Of a DNA stretch of 26,851 nt, positions 8,227 through 20,948 are shown piece after piece. The position numbers were made by a program, and so were the translations under genes. The stretch lies in NCBI GenBank assembly GCA_002189035.1, contig NEEC01000346.1:1-26851 (forward strand). The letters run 5' to 3'. The stretch's first letter is position 1. Every line of letters starts with the position of its first letter. Under the pieces are notes generated by a model. That model did no database searches. It saw nothing but the letters and a program-made list of their open reading frames with translations, and had not been told where the DNA came from. Source of the stretch: Utricularia gibba (taxonomy: Eukaryota > Streptophyta > Magnoliopsida > Lamiales > Lentibulariaceae).

Positions 8227-9125
8227 ATAATCATGTGATATATGTTTATTAAAATATAAATAATGTAAATACGTTAGTTATTAAAGCATATACTACATGT
8301 GAAAGTTTCTTAGTTTTTAATTTTATTAGCATTCGACCCTTAGTTATACTTTGGATGGAGTGTGCATTTTTATTTTAATCATTTTAATTAGCATTCGATC
8401 CTTGGTTAAGATTCCAATCGAGTGTATATTTTTTATTTGAACGATTCTATTTGCATTCGATTCTAAGATATGATGCGGATCGAGCGTATATTTTTTATTT
8501 TAATATTTTTATTGGCTTTCGGTCTTTAGACATGATTCGGATCGAGTGGAGATGGTTTACTTGAAACTTGTGTTAACGCTCGATCCTTAGGAGCAATGTG
8601 GAGCGTGTTTACATTGCAAGGGCACACGGGCGTGGGTTGTGCGTAAACCACGCCCGTGTGGCATGGCATTGTAATGTATACACGTTCTAAATTGCTCCTA
8701 ACGGTGGAACGCTAATTAAGATTTAAAATAAATGAATATGCACTCGATCCAAAGTATACCTAAGGATCTAAGGCTAATAAAAATATGAGAGTGAAAAATA
8801 TACGCTCGATCCGCAGCATACCTAACGTTCGAATGCTAATAAAAAATATTAAAATAAAAAATACGCGCTCGATCCGCATTATACTTAAGGATCGAATGAT
8901 AATAAAAATATTTAAAGTAAAAAAATAGCAAATATGATCTGAATCATAACCAAGGATCGAATGCTAATTAAATTGACTAAAGTAAAAATACACACTCCAT
9001 CCAAAGTACAACTGAGGATCAAATGGTAATAATTAAGTCAAAGAAGCTTTCACAGTTATCCTACGGTTTAATAAATAATGTATTTCAATTATTTATAATT
9101 TAATAAACCTATATCATATGATTAT
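8227..9125. repeat. Foldback-type palindrome (copy 4)
   Basis: 899 bp, core hairpin intact at 8623-8660. The A run just upstream is one base shorter than in other copies. Confidence 0.87.
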
Positions 9126-9128
9126 GAT

Positions 9129-9285
9129 TAGAGATGGGCCTGGGTTGGATCCATTCAGGTTCGGACCCAACCCGATGAAATTCTGGGTATTACAGTTTGC
9201 ATGACCCATGGGGTTGTCTTTCTGTTCAACCCGAACGGGTTAAACCCTACGGGTTTTGATTGGGCCCGAACCGAACCAAGGGTTT
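9129..9285 (+). mobile_element. hAT-like end remnant (copy 4)
   Basis: 157 bp, no visible change from the other copies. Confidence 0.4.
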
Positions 9286-10560
9286 ATCAATTTTATTTTT
9301 TATTTTTGGCTTATTGTATTTTATGGTTGTTTTTCTTTTTTTCCACGGCCGTATGGCCTTGTGGCTGCTGCTCGAGCACGCGGCATTAACCAAGCCCATG
9401 TGGCCTCGTGGTGCTGCTGCGTATGCACACGGGCTGGGGGTCGCGCCGGGCATGAGCCCAAAGTCAGTTTTAGCCCGGCGAAAAAAGGGATGCATTTCTT
9501 AGCGTTGGGTTATCACGAGCCGCCTAATTTTTTTTCGTGGAACACCATCTAGTTTTGTGGGGGGGCGCTCTCGAGGGGCCCTTGGCTTGGGCCCCGGGTT
9601 CGGTCTGGCTGATGAGCCCACTCTGGTCCCACTCGGCGAAAATCGTGACACATTTGTTGAAATTAGGATGTCACGTGCACCCAACACGGTTTTTTCAACA
9701 ACACGCTTTATACTTGTGGAGACGCTCTCGGGGGGCACTCGAATCTTCCCATACGTCGTACCAGGCTCGAGCGTAAAGTCATTGTAGCCCGGCAAAGAAA
9801 GTGATGCATTTATTAACTTTGGGTTGTCACGAGCCGCCTAAATGGTTTTCCATGGAACACCTTCTAGTTTTGGGGGGGAGGGGAGCGGGCGCTGCGCCTC
9901 GTCCGGGCCCCGGGAGCCCGGTCCCGTCCGACTCGACGAAAATCGTGATGCATTTGTTGAAGTTAGGATGTCACGAGAACCGCACACGGTTTTTTTCAAC
10001 AACACACTTTATACTTAAGGAGGAGCTCTCGGTGGGGCACCCTGATCGAGCCGGAGGTCGTGCCGAACTCAGGCCCAAAGTCAGCAGTAGCGCGCCAAAA
10101 AAAGTGATGCATTTATTAACGTTGGGTTGTGACGAGACGCGTATATGGTTTTTGAAGGAACACCTCCTCGTATTGAGGCGGGCGCTCTCGAGGGGCCCTT
10201 GGCCCGGGCCCCGGGTTCGGACGGGCTCATGGGCCCACTCGACGAAAATCATGATGCATTTGTTGAAATTGGGATGTCACGTGCACCCCACATTTGTTGA
10301 GCGAGGACGGCCAATTTTAGAGACTCGATGGGCCATTCTTCGATCAGCGTCCTACTATCTAGTTCAAACTCAAAGTCACATTATTCTTGCACAATTTCGT
10401 ATGAATGAATATGGGATATGATCCGTTGGAAGCCCAAGTGTTAGAGAATTTTACTGAATCTGCTGAGCAAGGGGTTGTGAGTTCATAACAGCTGTTGAAA
10501 CCTCTCCAGGGTGGTGTGCGTGGCGTGATGAGCTTTCTACAATGACAAAAAAAATTTTTT

Positions 10561-11459
10561 ATAATCATGTGATATATGTTTATTAAAATATAAATAATGT
10601 AAATACGTTAGTTATTAAAGCATATACTACATGTGAAAGTTTCTTAGTTTTTAATTTTATTAGCATTCGACCCTTAGTTATACTTTGGATGGAGTGTGCA
10701 TTTTTATTTTAATCATTTTAATTAGCATTCGATCCTTGGTTAAGATTCCAATCGAGTGTATATTTTTTATTTGAACGATTCTATTTGCATTCGATTCTAA
10801 GATATGATGCGGATCGAGCGTATATTTTTTATTTTAATATTTTTATTGGCTTTCGGTCTTTAGACATGATTCGGATCGAGTGGAGATGGTTTACTTGAAA
10901 CTTGTGTTAACGCTCGATCCTTAGGAGCAATGTGGAGCGTGTTTACATTGCAAGGGCACACGGGCGTGGGTTGTGCGTAAACCACGCCCGTGTGGCATGG
11001 CATTGTAATGTATACACGTTCTAAATTGCTCCTAACGGTGGAACGCTAATTAAGATTTAAAATAAATGAATATGCACTCGATCCAAAGTATACCTAAGGA
11101 TCTAAGGCTAATAAAAATATGAGAGTGAAAAATATACGCTCGATCCGCAGCATACCTAACGTTCGAATGCTAATAAAAAATATTAAAATAAAAAATACGC
11201 GCTCGATCCGCATTATACTTAAGGATCGAATGATAATAAAAATATTTAAAGTAAAAAAATAGCAAATATGATCTGAATCATAACCAAGGATCGAATGCTA
11301 ATTAAATTGACTAAAGTAAAAATACACACTCCATCCAAAGTACAACTGAGGATCAAATGGTAATAATTAAGTCAAAGAAGCTTTCACAGTTATCCTACGG
11401 TTTAATAAATAATGTATTTCAATTATTTATAATTTAATAAACCTATATCATATGATTAT
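10561..11459. repeat. Foldback-type palindrome (copy 5)
   Basis: 899 bp, hairpin at 10957-10994. The flank immediately upstream reads AAATTTTTT instead of AATATTTTT, one of the few apparent substitutions in the array. Confidence 0.87.
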
Positions 11460-11462
11460 GAT

Positions 11463-11619
11463 TAGAGATGGGCCTGGGTTGGATCCATTCAGGTTCGGAC
11501 CCAACCCGATGAAATTCTGGGTATTACAGTTTGCATGACCCATGGGGTTGTCTTTCTGTTCAACCCGAACGGGTTAAACCCTACGGGTTTTGATTGGGCC
11601 CGAACCGAACCAAGGGTTT
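11463..11619 (+). mobile_element. hAT-like end remnant (copy 5)
   Basis: 157 bp. The T-rich joint after it has lost its interrupting A, near 11630. Confidence 0.4.
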
Positions 11620-12892
11620 ATCAATTTTATTTTTTTTTTGGCTTATTGTATTTTATGGTTGTTTTTCTTTTTTTCCACGGCCGTATGGCCTTGTGGCTGC
11701 TGCTCGAGCACGCGGGCATTAACCAAGCCCATGTGGCCTCGTGGTGCTGCTGCGTATGCACACGGGCTGGGGGTCGCGCCGGGCATGAGCCCAAAGTCAG
11801 TTTTAGCCCGGCGAAAAAAGGGATGCATTTCTTAGCGTTGGGTTATCACGAGCCGCCTAATTTTTTTTCGTGGAACACCATCTAGTTTTGTGGGGGGCGC
11901 TCTCGAGGGGCCCTTGGCTTGGGCCCCGGGTTCGGTCTGGCTGATGAGCCCACTCTGGTCCCACTCGGCGAAAATCGTGACACATTTGTTGAAATTAGGA
12001 TGTCACGTGCACCCAACACGGTTTTTTCAACAACACGCTTTATACTTGTGGAGACGCTCTCGGGGGGCACTCGAATCTTCCCATACGTCGTACCAGGCTC
12101 GAGCGTAAAGTCATTGTAGCCCGGCAAAGAAAGTGATGCATTTATTAACTTTGGGTTGTCACGAGCCGCCTAAATGGTTTTCCATGGAACACCTTCTAGT
12201 TTTGGGGGGGAGGGAGCGGGCGCTGCGCCTCGTCCGGGCCCCGGGAGCCCGGTCCCGTCCGACTCGACGAAAATCGTGATGCATTTGTTGAAGTTAGGAT
12301 GTCACGAGAACCGCACACGGTTTTTTTCAACAACACACTTTATACTTAAGGAGGAGCTCTCGGTGGGGCACCCTGATCGAGCCGGAGGTCGTGCCGAACT
12401 CAGGCCCAAAGTCAGCAGTAGCGCGCCAAAAAAAGTGATGCATTTATTAACGTTGGGTTGTGACGAGACGCGTATATGGTTTTTGAAGGAACACCTCCTC
12501 GTATTGAGGCGGGCGCTCTCGAGGGGCCCTTGGCCCGGGCCCCGGGTTCGGACGGGCTCATGGGCCCACTCGACGAAAATCATGATGCATTTGTTGAAAT
12601 TGGGATGTCACGTGCACCCCACATTTGTTGAGCGAGGACGGCCAATTTTAGAGACTCGATGGGCCATTCTTCGATCAGCGTCCTACTATCTAGTTCAAAC
12701 TCAAAGTCACATTATTCTTGCACAATTTCGTATGAATGAATATGGGATATGATCCGTTGGAAGCCCAAGTGTTAGAGAATTTTACTGAATCTGCTGAGCA
12801 AGGGGTTGTGAGTTCATAACAGCTGTTGAAACCTCTCCAGGGTGGTGTGCGTGGCGTGATGAGCTTTCTACAATGACAAAAAAAATATTTTT

Positions 12893-13791
12893 ATAATCAT
12901 GTGATATATGTTTATTAAAATATAAATAATGTAAATACGTTAGTTATTAAAGCATATACTACATGTGAAAGTTTCTTAGTTTTTAATTTTATTAGCATTC
13001 GACCCTTAGTTATACTTTGGATGGAGTGTGCATTTTTATTTTAATCATTTTAATTAGCATTCGATCCTTGGTTAAGATTCCAATCGAGTGTATATTTTTT
13101 ATTTGAACGATTCTATTTGCATTCGATTCTAAGATATGATGCGGATCGAGCGTATATTTTTTATTTTAATATTTTTATTGGCTTTCGGTCTTTAGACATG
13201 ATTCGGATCGAGTGGAGATGGTTTACTTGAAACTTGTGTTAACGCTCGATCCTTAGGAGCAATGTGGAGCGTGTTTACATTGCAAGGGCACACGGGCGTG
13301 GGTTGTGCGTAAACCACGCCCGTGTGGCATGGCATTGTAATGTATACACGTTCTAAATTGCTCCTAACGGTGGAACGCTAATTAAGATTTAAAATAAATG
13401 AATATGCACTCGATCCAAAGTATACCTAAGGATCTAAGGCTAATAAAAATATGAGAGTGAAAAATATACGCTCGATCCGCAGCATACCTAACGTTCGAAT
13501 GCTAATAAAAAATATTAAAATAAAAAATACGCGCTCGATCCGCATTATACTTAAGGATCGAATGATAATAAAAATATTTAAAGTAAAAAAATAGCAAATA
13601 TGATCTGAATCATAACCAAGGATCGAATGCTAATTAAATTGACTAAAGTAAAAATACACACTCCATCCAAAGTACAACTGAGGATCAAATGGTAATAATT
13701 AAGTCAAAGAAGCTTTCACAGTTATCCTACGGTTTAATAAATAATGTATTTCAATTATTTATAATTTAATAAACCTATATCATATGATTAT
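12893..13791. repeat. Foldback-type palindrome (copy 6)
   Basis: 899 bp, hairpin intact at 13289-13326. Confidence 0.87.
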
Positions 13792-13794
13792 GAT

Positions 13795-13951
13795 TAGAGA
13801 TGGGCCTGGGTTGGATCCATTCAGGTTCGGACCCAACCCGATGAAATTCTGGGTATTACAGTTTGCATGACCCATGGGGTTGTCTTTCTGTTCAACCCGA
13901 ACGGGTTAAACCCTACGGGTTTTGATTGGGCCCGAACCGAACCAAGGGTTT
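13795..13951 (+). mobile_element. hAT-like end remnant (copy 6)
   Basis: 157 bp, unchanged. The T-run joint downstream is one T shorter before its C. Confidence 0.4.
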
Positions 13952-15224
13952 ATCAATTTTATTTTTTATTTTTGGCTTATTGTATTTTATGGTTGTTTTC
14001 TTTTTTTCCACGGCCGTATGGCCTTGTGGCTGCTGCTCGAGCACGCGGGCATTAACCAAGCCCATGTGGCCTCGTGGTGCTGCTGCGTATGCACACGGGC
14101 TGGGGGTCGCGCCGGGCATGAGCCCAAAGTCAGTTTTAGCCCGGCGAAAAAAGGGATGCATTTCTTAGCGTTGGGTTATCACGAGCCGCCTAATTTTTTT
14201 TCGTGGAACACCATCTAGTTTTGTGGGGGGCGCTCTCGAGGGGCCCTTGGCTTGGGCCCCGGGTTCGGTCTGGCTGATGAGCCCACTCTGGTCCCACTCG
14301 GCGAAAATCGTGACACATTTGTTGAAATTAGGATGTCACGTGCACCCAACACGGTTTTTTCAACAACACGCTTTATACTTGTGGAGACGCTCTCGGGGGG
14401 CACTCGAATCTTCCCATACGTCGTACCAGGCTCGAGCGTAAAGTCATTGTAGCCCGGCAAAGAAAGTGATGCATTTATTAACTTTGGGTTGTCACGAGCC
14501 GCCTAAATGGTTTTCCATGGAACACCTTCTAGTTTTGGGGGGAGGGGAGCGGGCGCTGCGCCTCGTCCGGGCCCCGGGAGCCCGGTCCCGTCCGACTCGA
14601 CGAAAATCGTGATGCATTTGTTGAAGTTAGGATGTCACGAGAACCGCACACGGTTTTTTTCAACAACACACTTTATACTTAAGGAGGAGCTCTCGGGGGG
14701 CACCCTGATCGAGCCGGAGGTCGTGCCGAACTCAGGCCCAAAGTCAGCAGTAGCGCGCCAAAAAAAGTGATGCATTTATTAACGTTGGGTTGTGACGAGA
14801 CGCGTATATGGTTTTTGAAGGAACACCTCCTCGTATTGAGGCGGGCGCTCTCGAGGGGCCCTTGGCCCGGGCCCCGGGTTCGGACGGGCTCATGGGCCCA
14901 CTCGACGAAAATCATGATGCATTTGTTGAAATTGGGATGTCACGTGCACCCCACATTTGTTGAGCGAGGACGGCCAATTTTAGAGACTCGATGGGCCATT
15001 CTTCGATCAGCGTCCTACTATCTAGTTCAAACTCAAAGTCACATTATTCTTGCACAATTTCGTATGAATGAATATGGGATATGATCCGTTGGAAGCCCAA
15101 GTGTTAGAGAATTTTACTGAATCTGCTGAGCAAGGGGTTGTGAGTTCATAACAGCTGTTGAAACCTCTCCAGGGTGGTGTGCGTGGCGTGATGAGCTTTC
15201 TACAATGACAAAAAAAATATTTTT

Positions 15225-16122
15225 ATAATCATGTGATATATGTTTATTAAAATATAAATAATGTAAATACGTTAGTTATTAAAGCATATACTACATGTGA
15301 AAGTTTCTTAGTTTTTAATTTTATTAGCATTCGACCCTTAGTTATACTTTGGATGGAGTGTGCATTTTTATTTTAATCATTTTAATTAGCATTCGATCCT
15401 TGGTTAAGATTCCAATCGAGTGTATATTTTTTATTTGAACGATTCTATTTGCATTCGATTCTAAGATATGATGCGGATCGAGCGTATATTTTTTATTTTA
15501 ATATTTTTATTGGCTTTCGGTCTTTAGACATGATTCGGATCGAGTGGAGATGGTTTACTTGAAACTTGTGTTAACGCTCGATCCTTAGGAGCAATGTGGA
15601 GCGTGTTTACATTGCAAGGGCACACGGGCGTGGGTTGTGCGTAAACCACGCCCGTGTGGCATGGCATTGTAATGTATACACGTTCTAAATTGCTCCTAAC
15701 GGTGGAACGCTAATTAAGATTTAAAATAAATGAATATGCACTCGATCCAAAGTATACCTAAGGATCTAAGGCTAATAAAAATATGAGAGTGAAAAATATA
15801 CGCTCGATCCGCAGCATACCTAACGTTCGAATGCTAATAAAAATATTAAAATAAAAAATACGCGCTCGATCCGCATTATACTTAAGGATCGAATGATAAT
15901 AAAAATATTTAAAGTAAAAAAATAGCAAATATGATCTGAATCATAACCAAGGATCGAATGCTAATTAAATTGACTAAAGTAAAAATACACACTCCATCCA
16001 AAGTACAACTGAGGATCAAATGGTAATAATTAAGTCAAAGAAGCTTTCACAGTTATCCTACGGTTTAATAAATAATGTATTTCAATTATTTATAATTTAA
16101 TAAACCTATATCATATGATTAT
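15225..16122. repeat. Foldback-type palindrome (copy 7)
   Basis: 898 bp. One A is missing from an A run in the right arm near 15840; the hairpin at 15621-15658 is intact. Confidence 0.87.
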
Positions 16123-16125
16123 GAT

Positions 16126-16282
16126 TAGAGATGGGCCTGGGTTGGATCCATTCAGGTTCGGACCCAACCCGATGAAATTCTGGGTATTACAGTTTGCATG
16201 ACCCATGGGGTTGTCTTTCTGTTCAACCCGAACGGGTTAAACCCTACGGGTTTTGATTGGGCCCGAACCGAACCAAGGGTTT
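16126..16282 (+). mobile_element. hAT-like end remnant (copy 7)
   Basis: 157 bp, unchanged. The joint after it has TTTC followed by eight Ts, shifted from the usual pattern. Confidence 0.4.
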
Positions 16283-17554
16283 ATCAATTTTATTTTTTAT
16301 TTTTGGCTTATTGTATTTTATGGTTGTTTCTTTTTTTTCCACGGCCGTATGGCCTTGTGGCTGCTGCTCGAGCACGCGGGCATTAACCAAGCCCATGTGG
16401 CCTCGTGGTGCTGCTGCGTATGCACACGGGCTGGGGGTCGCGCCGGGCATGAGCCCAAAGTCAGTTTTAGCCCGGCGAAAAAAGGGATGCATTTCTTAGC
16501 GTTGGGTTATCACGAGCCGCCTAATTTTTTTTCGTGGAACACCATCTAGTTTTGTGGGGGGGCGCTCTCGAGGGGCCCTTGGCTTGGGCCCCGGGTCGGT
16601 CTGGCTGATGAGCCCACTCTGGTCCCACTCGGCGAAAATCGTGACACATTTGTTGAAATTAGGATGTCACGTGCACCCAACACGGTTTTTTCAACAACAC
16701 GCTTTATACTTGTGGAGACGCTCTCGGGGGCACTCGAATCTTCCCATACGTCGTACCAGGCTCGAGCGTAAAGTCATTGTAGCCCGGCAAAGAAAGTGAT
16801 GCATTTATTAACTTTGGGTTGTCACGAGCCGCCTAAATGGTTTTCCATGGAACACCTTCTAGTTTTGGGGGGAGGGGAGCGGGCGCTGCGCCTCGTCCGG
16901 GCCCCGGGAGCCCGGTCCCGTCCGACTCGACGAAAATCGTGATGCATTTGTTGAAGTTAGGATGTCACGAGAACCGCACACGGTTTTTTTCAACAACACA
17001 CTTTATACTTAAGGAGGAGCTCTCGGTGGGGCACCCTGATCGAGCCGGAGGTCGTGCCGAACTCAGGCCCAAAGTCAGCAGTAGCGCGCCAAAAAAAGTG
17101 ATGCATTTATTAACGTTGGGTTGTGACGAGACGCGTATATGGTTTTTGAAGGAACACCTCCTCGTATTGAGGCGGGCGCTCTCGAGGGGCCCTTGGCCCG
17201 GGCCCCGGGTTCGGACGGGCTCATGGGCCCACTCGACGAAAATCATGATGCATTTGTTGAAATTGGGATGTCACGTGCACCCCACATTTGTTGAGCGAGG
17301 ACGGCCAATTTTAGAGACTCGATGGGCCATTCTTCGATCAGCGTCCTACTATCTAGTTCAAACTCAAAGTCACATTATTCTTGCACAATTTCGTATGAAT
17401 GAATATGGGATATGATCCGTTGGAAGCCCAAGTGTTAGAGAATTTTACTGAATCTGCTGAGCAAGGGTTGTGAGTTCATAACAGCTGTTGAAACCTCTCC
17501 AGGGTGGTGTGCGTGGCGTGATGAGCTTTCTACAATGACAAAAAAAATATTTTT

Positions 17555-18454
17555 ATAATCATGTGATATATGTTTATTAAAATATAAATAATGTAAATAC
17601 GTTAGTTATTAAAGCATATACTACATGTGAAAGTTTCTTAGTTTTTAATTTTATTAGCATTCGACCCTTAGTTATACTTTGGATGGAGTGTGCATTTTTA
17701 TTTTAATCATTTTAATTAGCATTCGATCCTTGGTTAAGATTCCAATCGAGTGTATATTTTTTATTTGAACGATTCTATTTGCATTCGATTCTAAGATATG
17801 ATGCGGATCGAGCGTATATTTTTTATTTTAATATTTTTATTGGCTTTCGGTCTTTAGACATGATTCGGATCGAGTGGAGATGGTTTACTTGAAACTTGTG
17901 TTAACGCTCGATCCTTAGGAGCAATGTGGAGCGTGTTTACATTGCAAGGGCACACGGGCGTGGGTTGTGCGTAAACCACGCCCGTGTGGCATGGCATTGT
18001 AATGTATACACGTTCTAAATTGCTCCTAACGGTGGAACGCTAATTAAGATTTAAAATAAATGAATATGCACTCGATCCAAAGTATACCTAAGGATCTAAG
18101 GCTAATAAAAATATGAGAGTGAAAAATATACGCTCGATCCGCAGCATACCTAACGTTCGAATGCTAATAAAAAATATTAAAAATAAAAAATACGCGCTCG
18201 ATCCGCATTATACTTAAGGATCGAATGATAATAAAAATATTTAAAGTAAAAAAATAGCAAATATGATCTGAATCATAACCAAGGATCGAATGCTAATTAA
18301 ATTGACTAAAGTAAAAATACACACTCCATCCAAAGTACAACTGAGGATCAAATGGTAATAATTAAGTCAAAGAAGCTTTCACAGTTATCCTACGGTTTAA
18401 TAAATAATGTATTTCAATTATTTATAATTTAATAAACCTATATCATATGATTAT
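17555..18454. repeat. Foldback-type palindrome (copy 8)
   Basis: 900 bp because of one extra A near 18180; hairpin intact at 17951-17988. Confidence 0.87.
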
Positions 18455-18457
18455 GAT

Positions 18458-18614
18458 TAGAGATGGGCCTGGGTTGGATCCATTCAGGTTCGGACCCAAC
18501 CCGATGAAATTCTGGGTATTACAGTTTGCATGACCCATGGGGTTGTCTTTCTGTTCAACCCGAACGGGTTAAACCCTACGGGTTTTGATTGGGCCCGAAC
18601 CGAACCAAGGGTTT
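18458..18614 (+). mobile_element. hAT-like end remnant (copy 8)
   Basis: 157 bp. The following T run lacks its interrupting A near 18628, as after copies 5 and 10. Confidence 0.4.
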
Positions 18615-19889
18615 ATCAATTTTATTTTTTTTTTTGGCTTATTGTATTTTATGGTTGTTTTTCTTTTTTTCCACGGCCGTATGGCCTTGTGGCTGCTGCT
18701 CGAGCACGCGGGCATTAACCAAGCCCATGTGGCCTCGTGGTGCTGCTGCGTATGCACACGGGCTGGGGGTCGCGCCGGGCATGAGCCCAAAGTCAGTTTT
18801 AGCCCGGCGAAAAAAGGGATGCATTTCTTAGCGTTGGGTTATCACGAGCCGCCTAATTTTTTTTCGTGGAACACCATCTAGTTTTGTGGGGGGCGCTCTC
18901 GAGGGGCCCTTGGCTTGGGCCCCGGGTTCGGTCTGGCTGATGAGCCCACTCTGGTCCCACTCGGCGAAAATCGTGACACATTTGTTGAAATTAGGATGTC
19001 ACGTGCACCCAACACGGTTTTTTCAACAACACGCTTTATACTTGTGGAGACGCTCTCGGGGGGCACTCGAATCTTCCCATACGTCGTACCAGGCTCGAGC
19101 GTAAAGTCATTGTAGCCCGGCAAAGAAAGTGATGCATTTATTAACTTTGGGTTGTCACGAGCCGCCTAAATGGTTTTCCATGGAACACCTTCTAGTTTTG
19201 GGGGGGAGGGGAGCGGGCGCTGCGCCTCGTCCGGGCCCCGGGAGCCCGGTCCCGTCCGACTCGACGAAAATCGTGATGCATTTGTTGAAGTTAGGATGTC
19301 ACGAGAACCGCACACGGTTTTTTTCAACAACACACTTTATACTTAAGGAGGAGCTCTCGGTGGGGCACCCTGATCGAGCCGGAGGTCGTGCCGAACTCAG
19401 GCCCAAAGTCAGCAGTAGCGCGCCAAAAAAAGTGATGCATTTATTAACGTTGGGTTGTGACGAGACGCGTATATGGTTTTTGAAGGAACACCTCCTCGTA
19501 TTGAGGCGGGCGCTCTCGAGGGGCCCTTGGCCCGGGCCCCGGGTTCGGACGGGCTCATGGGCCCACTCGACGAAAATCATGATGCATTTGTTGAAATTGG
19601 GATGTCACGTGCACCCCACATTTGTTGAGCGAGGACGGCCAATTTTAGAGACTCGATGGGCCATTCTTCGATCAGCGTCCTACTATCTAGTTCAAACTCA
19701 AAGTCACATTATTCTTGCACAATTTCGTATGAATGAATATGGGATATGATCCGTTGGAAGCCCAAGTGTTAGAGAATTTTACTGAATCTGCTGAGCAAGG
19801 GGTTGTGAGTTCATAACAGCTGTTGAAACCTCTCCAGGGTGGTGTGCGTGGCGTGATGAGCTTTCTACAATGACAAAAAAAATATTTTT

Positions 19890-20788
19890 ATAATCATGTG
19901 ATATATGTTTATTAAAATATAAATAATGTAAATACGTTAGTTATTAAAGCATATACTACATGTGAAAGTTTCTTAGTTTTTAATTTTATTAGCATTCGAC
20001 CCTTAGTTATACTTTGGATGGAGTGTGCATTTTTATTTTAATCATTTTAATTAGCATTCGATCCTTGGTTAAGATTCCAATCGAGTGTATATTTTTTATT
20101 TGAACGATTCTATTTGCATTCGATTCTAAGATATGATGCGGATCGAGCGTATATTTTTTATTTTAATATTTTTATTGGCTTTCGGTCTTTAGACATGATT
20201 CGGATCGAGTGGAGATGGTTTACTTGAAACTTGTGTTAACGCTCGATCCTTAGGAGCAATGTGGAGCGTGTTTACATTGCAAGGGCACACGGGCGTGGGT
20301 TGTGCGTAAACCACGCCCGTGTGGCATGGCATTGTAATGTATACACGTTCTAAATTGCTCCTAACGGTGGAACGCTAATTAAGATTTAAAATAAATGAAT
20401 ATGCACTCGATCCAAAGTATACCTAAGGATCTAAGGCTAATAAAAATATGAGAGTGAAAAATATACGCTCGATCCGCAGCATACCTAACGTTCGAATGCT
20501 AATAAAAAATATTAAAATAAAAAATACGCGCTCGATCCGCATTATACTTAAGGATCGAATGATAATAAAAATATTTAAAGTAAAAAAATAGCAAATATGA
20601 TCTGAATCATAACCAAGGATCGAATGCTAATTAAATTGACTAAAGTAAAAATACACACTCCATCCAAAGTACAACTGAGGATCAAATGGTAATAATTAAG
20701 TCAAAGAAGCTTTCACAGTTATCCTACGGTTTAATAAATAATGTATTTCAATTATTTATAATTTAATAAACCTATATCATATGATTAT
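19890..20788. repeat. Foldback-type palindrome (copy 9)
   Basis: 899 bp, hairpin intact at 20286-20323. Confidence 0.87.
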
Positions 20789-20791
20789 GAT

Positions 20792-20948
20792 TAGAGATGG
20801 GCCTGGGTTGGATCCATTCAGGTTCGGACCCAACCCGATGAAATTCTGGGTATTACAGTTTGCATGACCCATGGGGTTGTCTTTCTGTTCAACCCGAACG
20901 GGTTAAACCCTACGGGTTTTGATTGGGCCCGAACCGAACCAAGGGTTT
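20792..20948 (+). mobile_element. hAT-like end remnant (copy 9)
   Basis: 157 bp, unchanged. Confidence 0.4.

Larger units (their letters stand above)
7010..9342 (+). repeat. Satellite unit, copy 4
   Basis: Complete unit of 2333 bp with palindrome at 8227-9125 and hAT-like segment at 9129-9285. It lacks the T in the G run near 7700 (seven plain Gs instead), has three rather than four Gs in the AGGGA motif near 7547, and has one A fewer in the A run near 8213. The G-run change moves the start of the longest open frame, as expected for non-coding DNA. Confidence 0.97.
9343..11674 (+). repeat. Satellite unit, copy 5
   Basis: Complete unit of 2332 bp with palindrome at 10561-11459 and hAT-like segment at 11463-11619. 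It shares CGCGGCATT (near 9380) with copy 1, has AAATTTTTT where others read AATATTTTT just before the palindrome (about 10550-10560), and its terminal joint has lost the A that normally interrupts the T run near 11630. The T in the G run is at 10033. Confidence 0.97.
11675..14007 (+). repeat. Satellite unit, copy 6
   Basis: Complete unit of 2333 bp with palindrome at 12893-13791 and hAT-like segment at 13795-13951. The AGGGA motif near 12211 has three Gs, as in copy 4. The T in the G run is at 12364. The terminal joint has one T fewer before the C near 13999. Confidence 0.97.
14008..16338 (+). repeat. Satellite unit, copy 7
   Basis: Complete unit of 2331 bp with palindrome at 15225-16122 and hAT-like segment at 16126-16282. 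It lacks the T in the G run near 14695, has six rather than seven Gs near 14536, and has one A fewer in the palindrome's right arm near 15840, which makes that palindrome 898 bp. Confidence 0.97.
16339..18670 (+). repeat. Satellite unit, copy 8
   Basis: Complete unit of 2332 bp with palindrome at 17555-18454 (900 bp, one extra A near 18180) and hAT-like segment at 18458-18614. Private changes are loss of one T in GGGTTCGG near 16595 and one G fewer in GCAAGGGG near 17464. As in copy 5, the A interrupting the T run of the terminal joint is missing near 18628. The T in the G run is at 17027. Confidence 0.97.
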
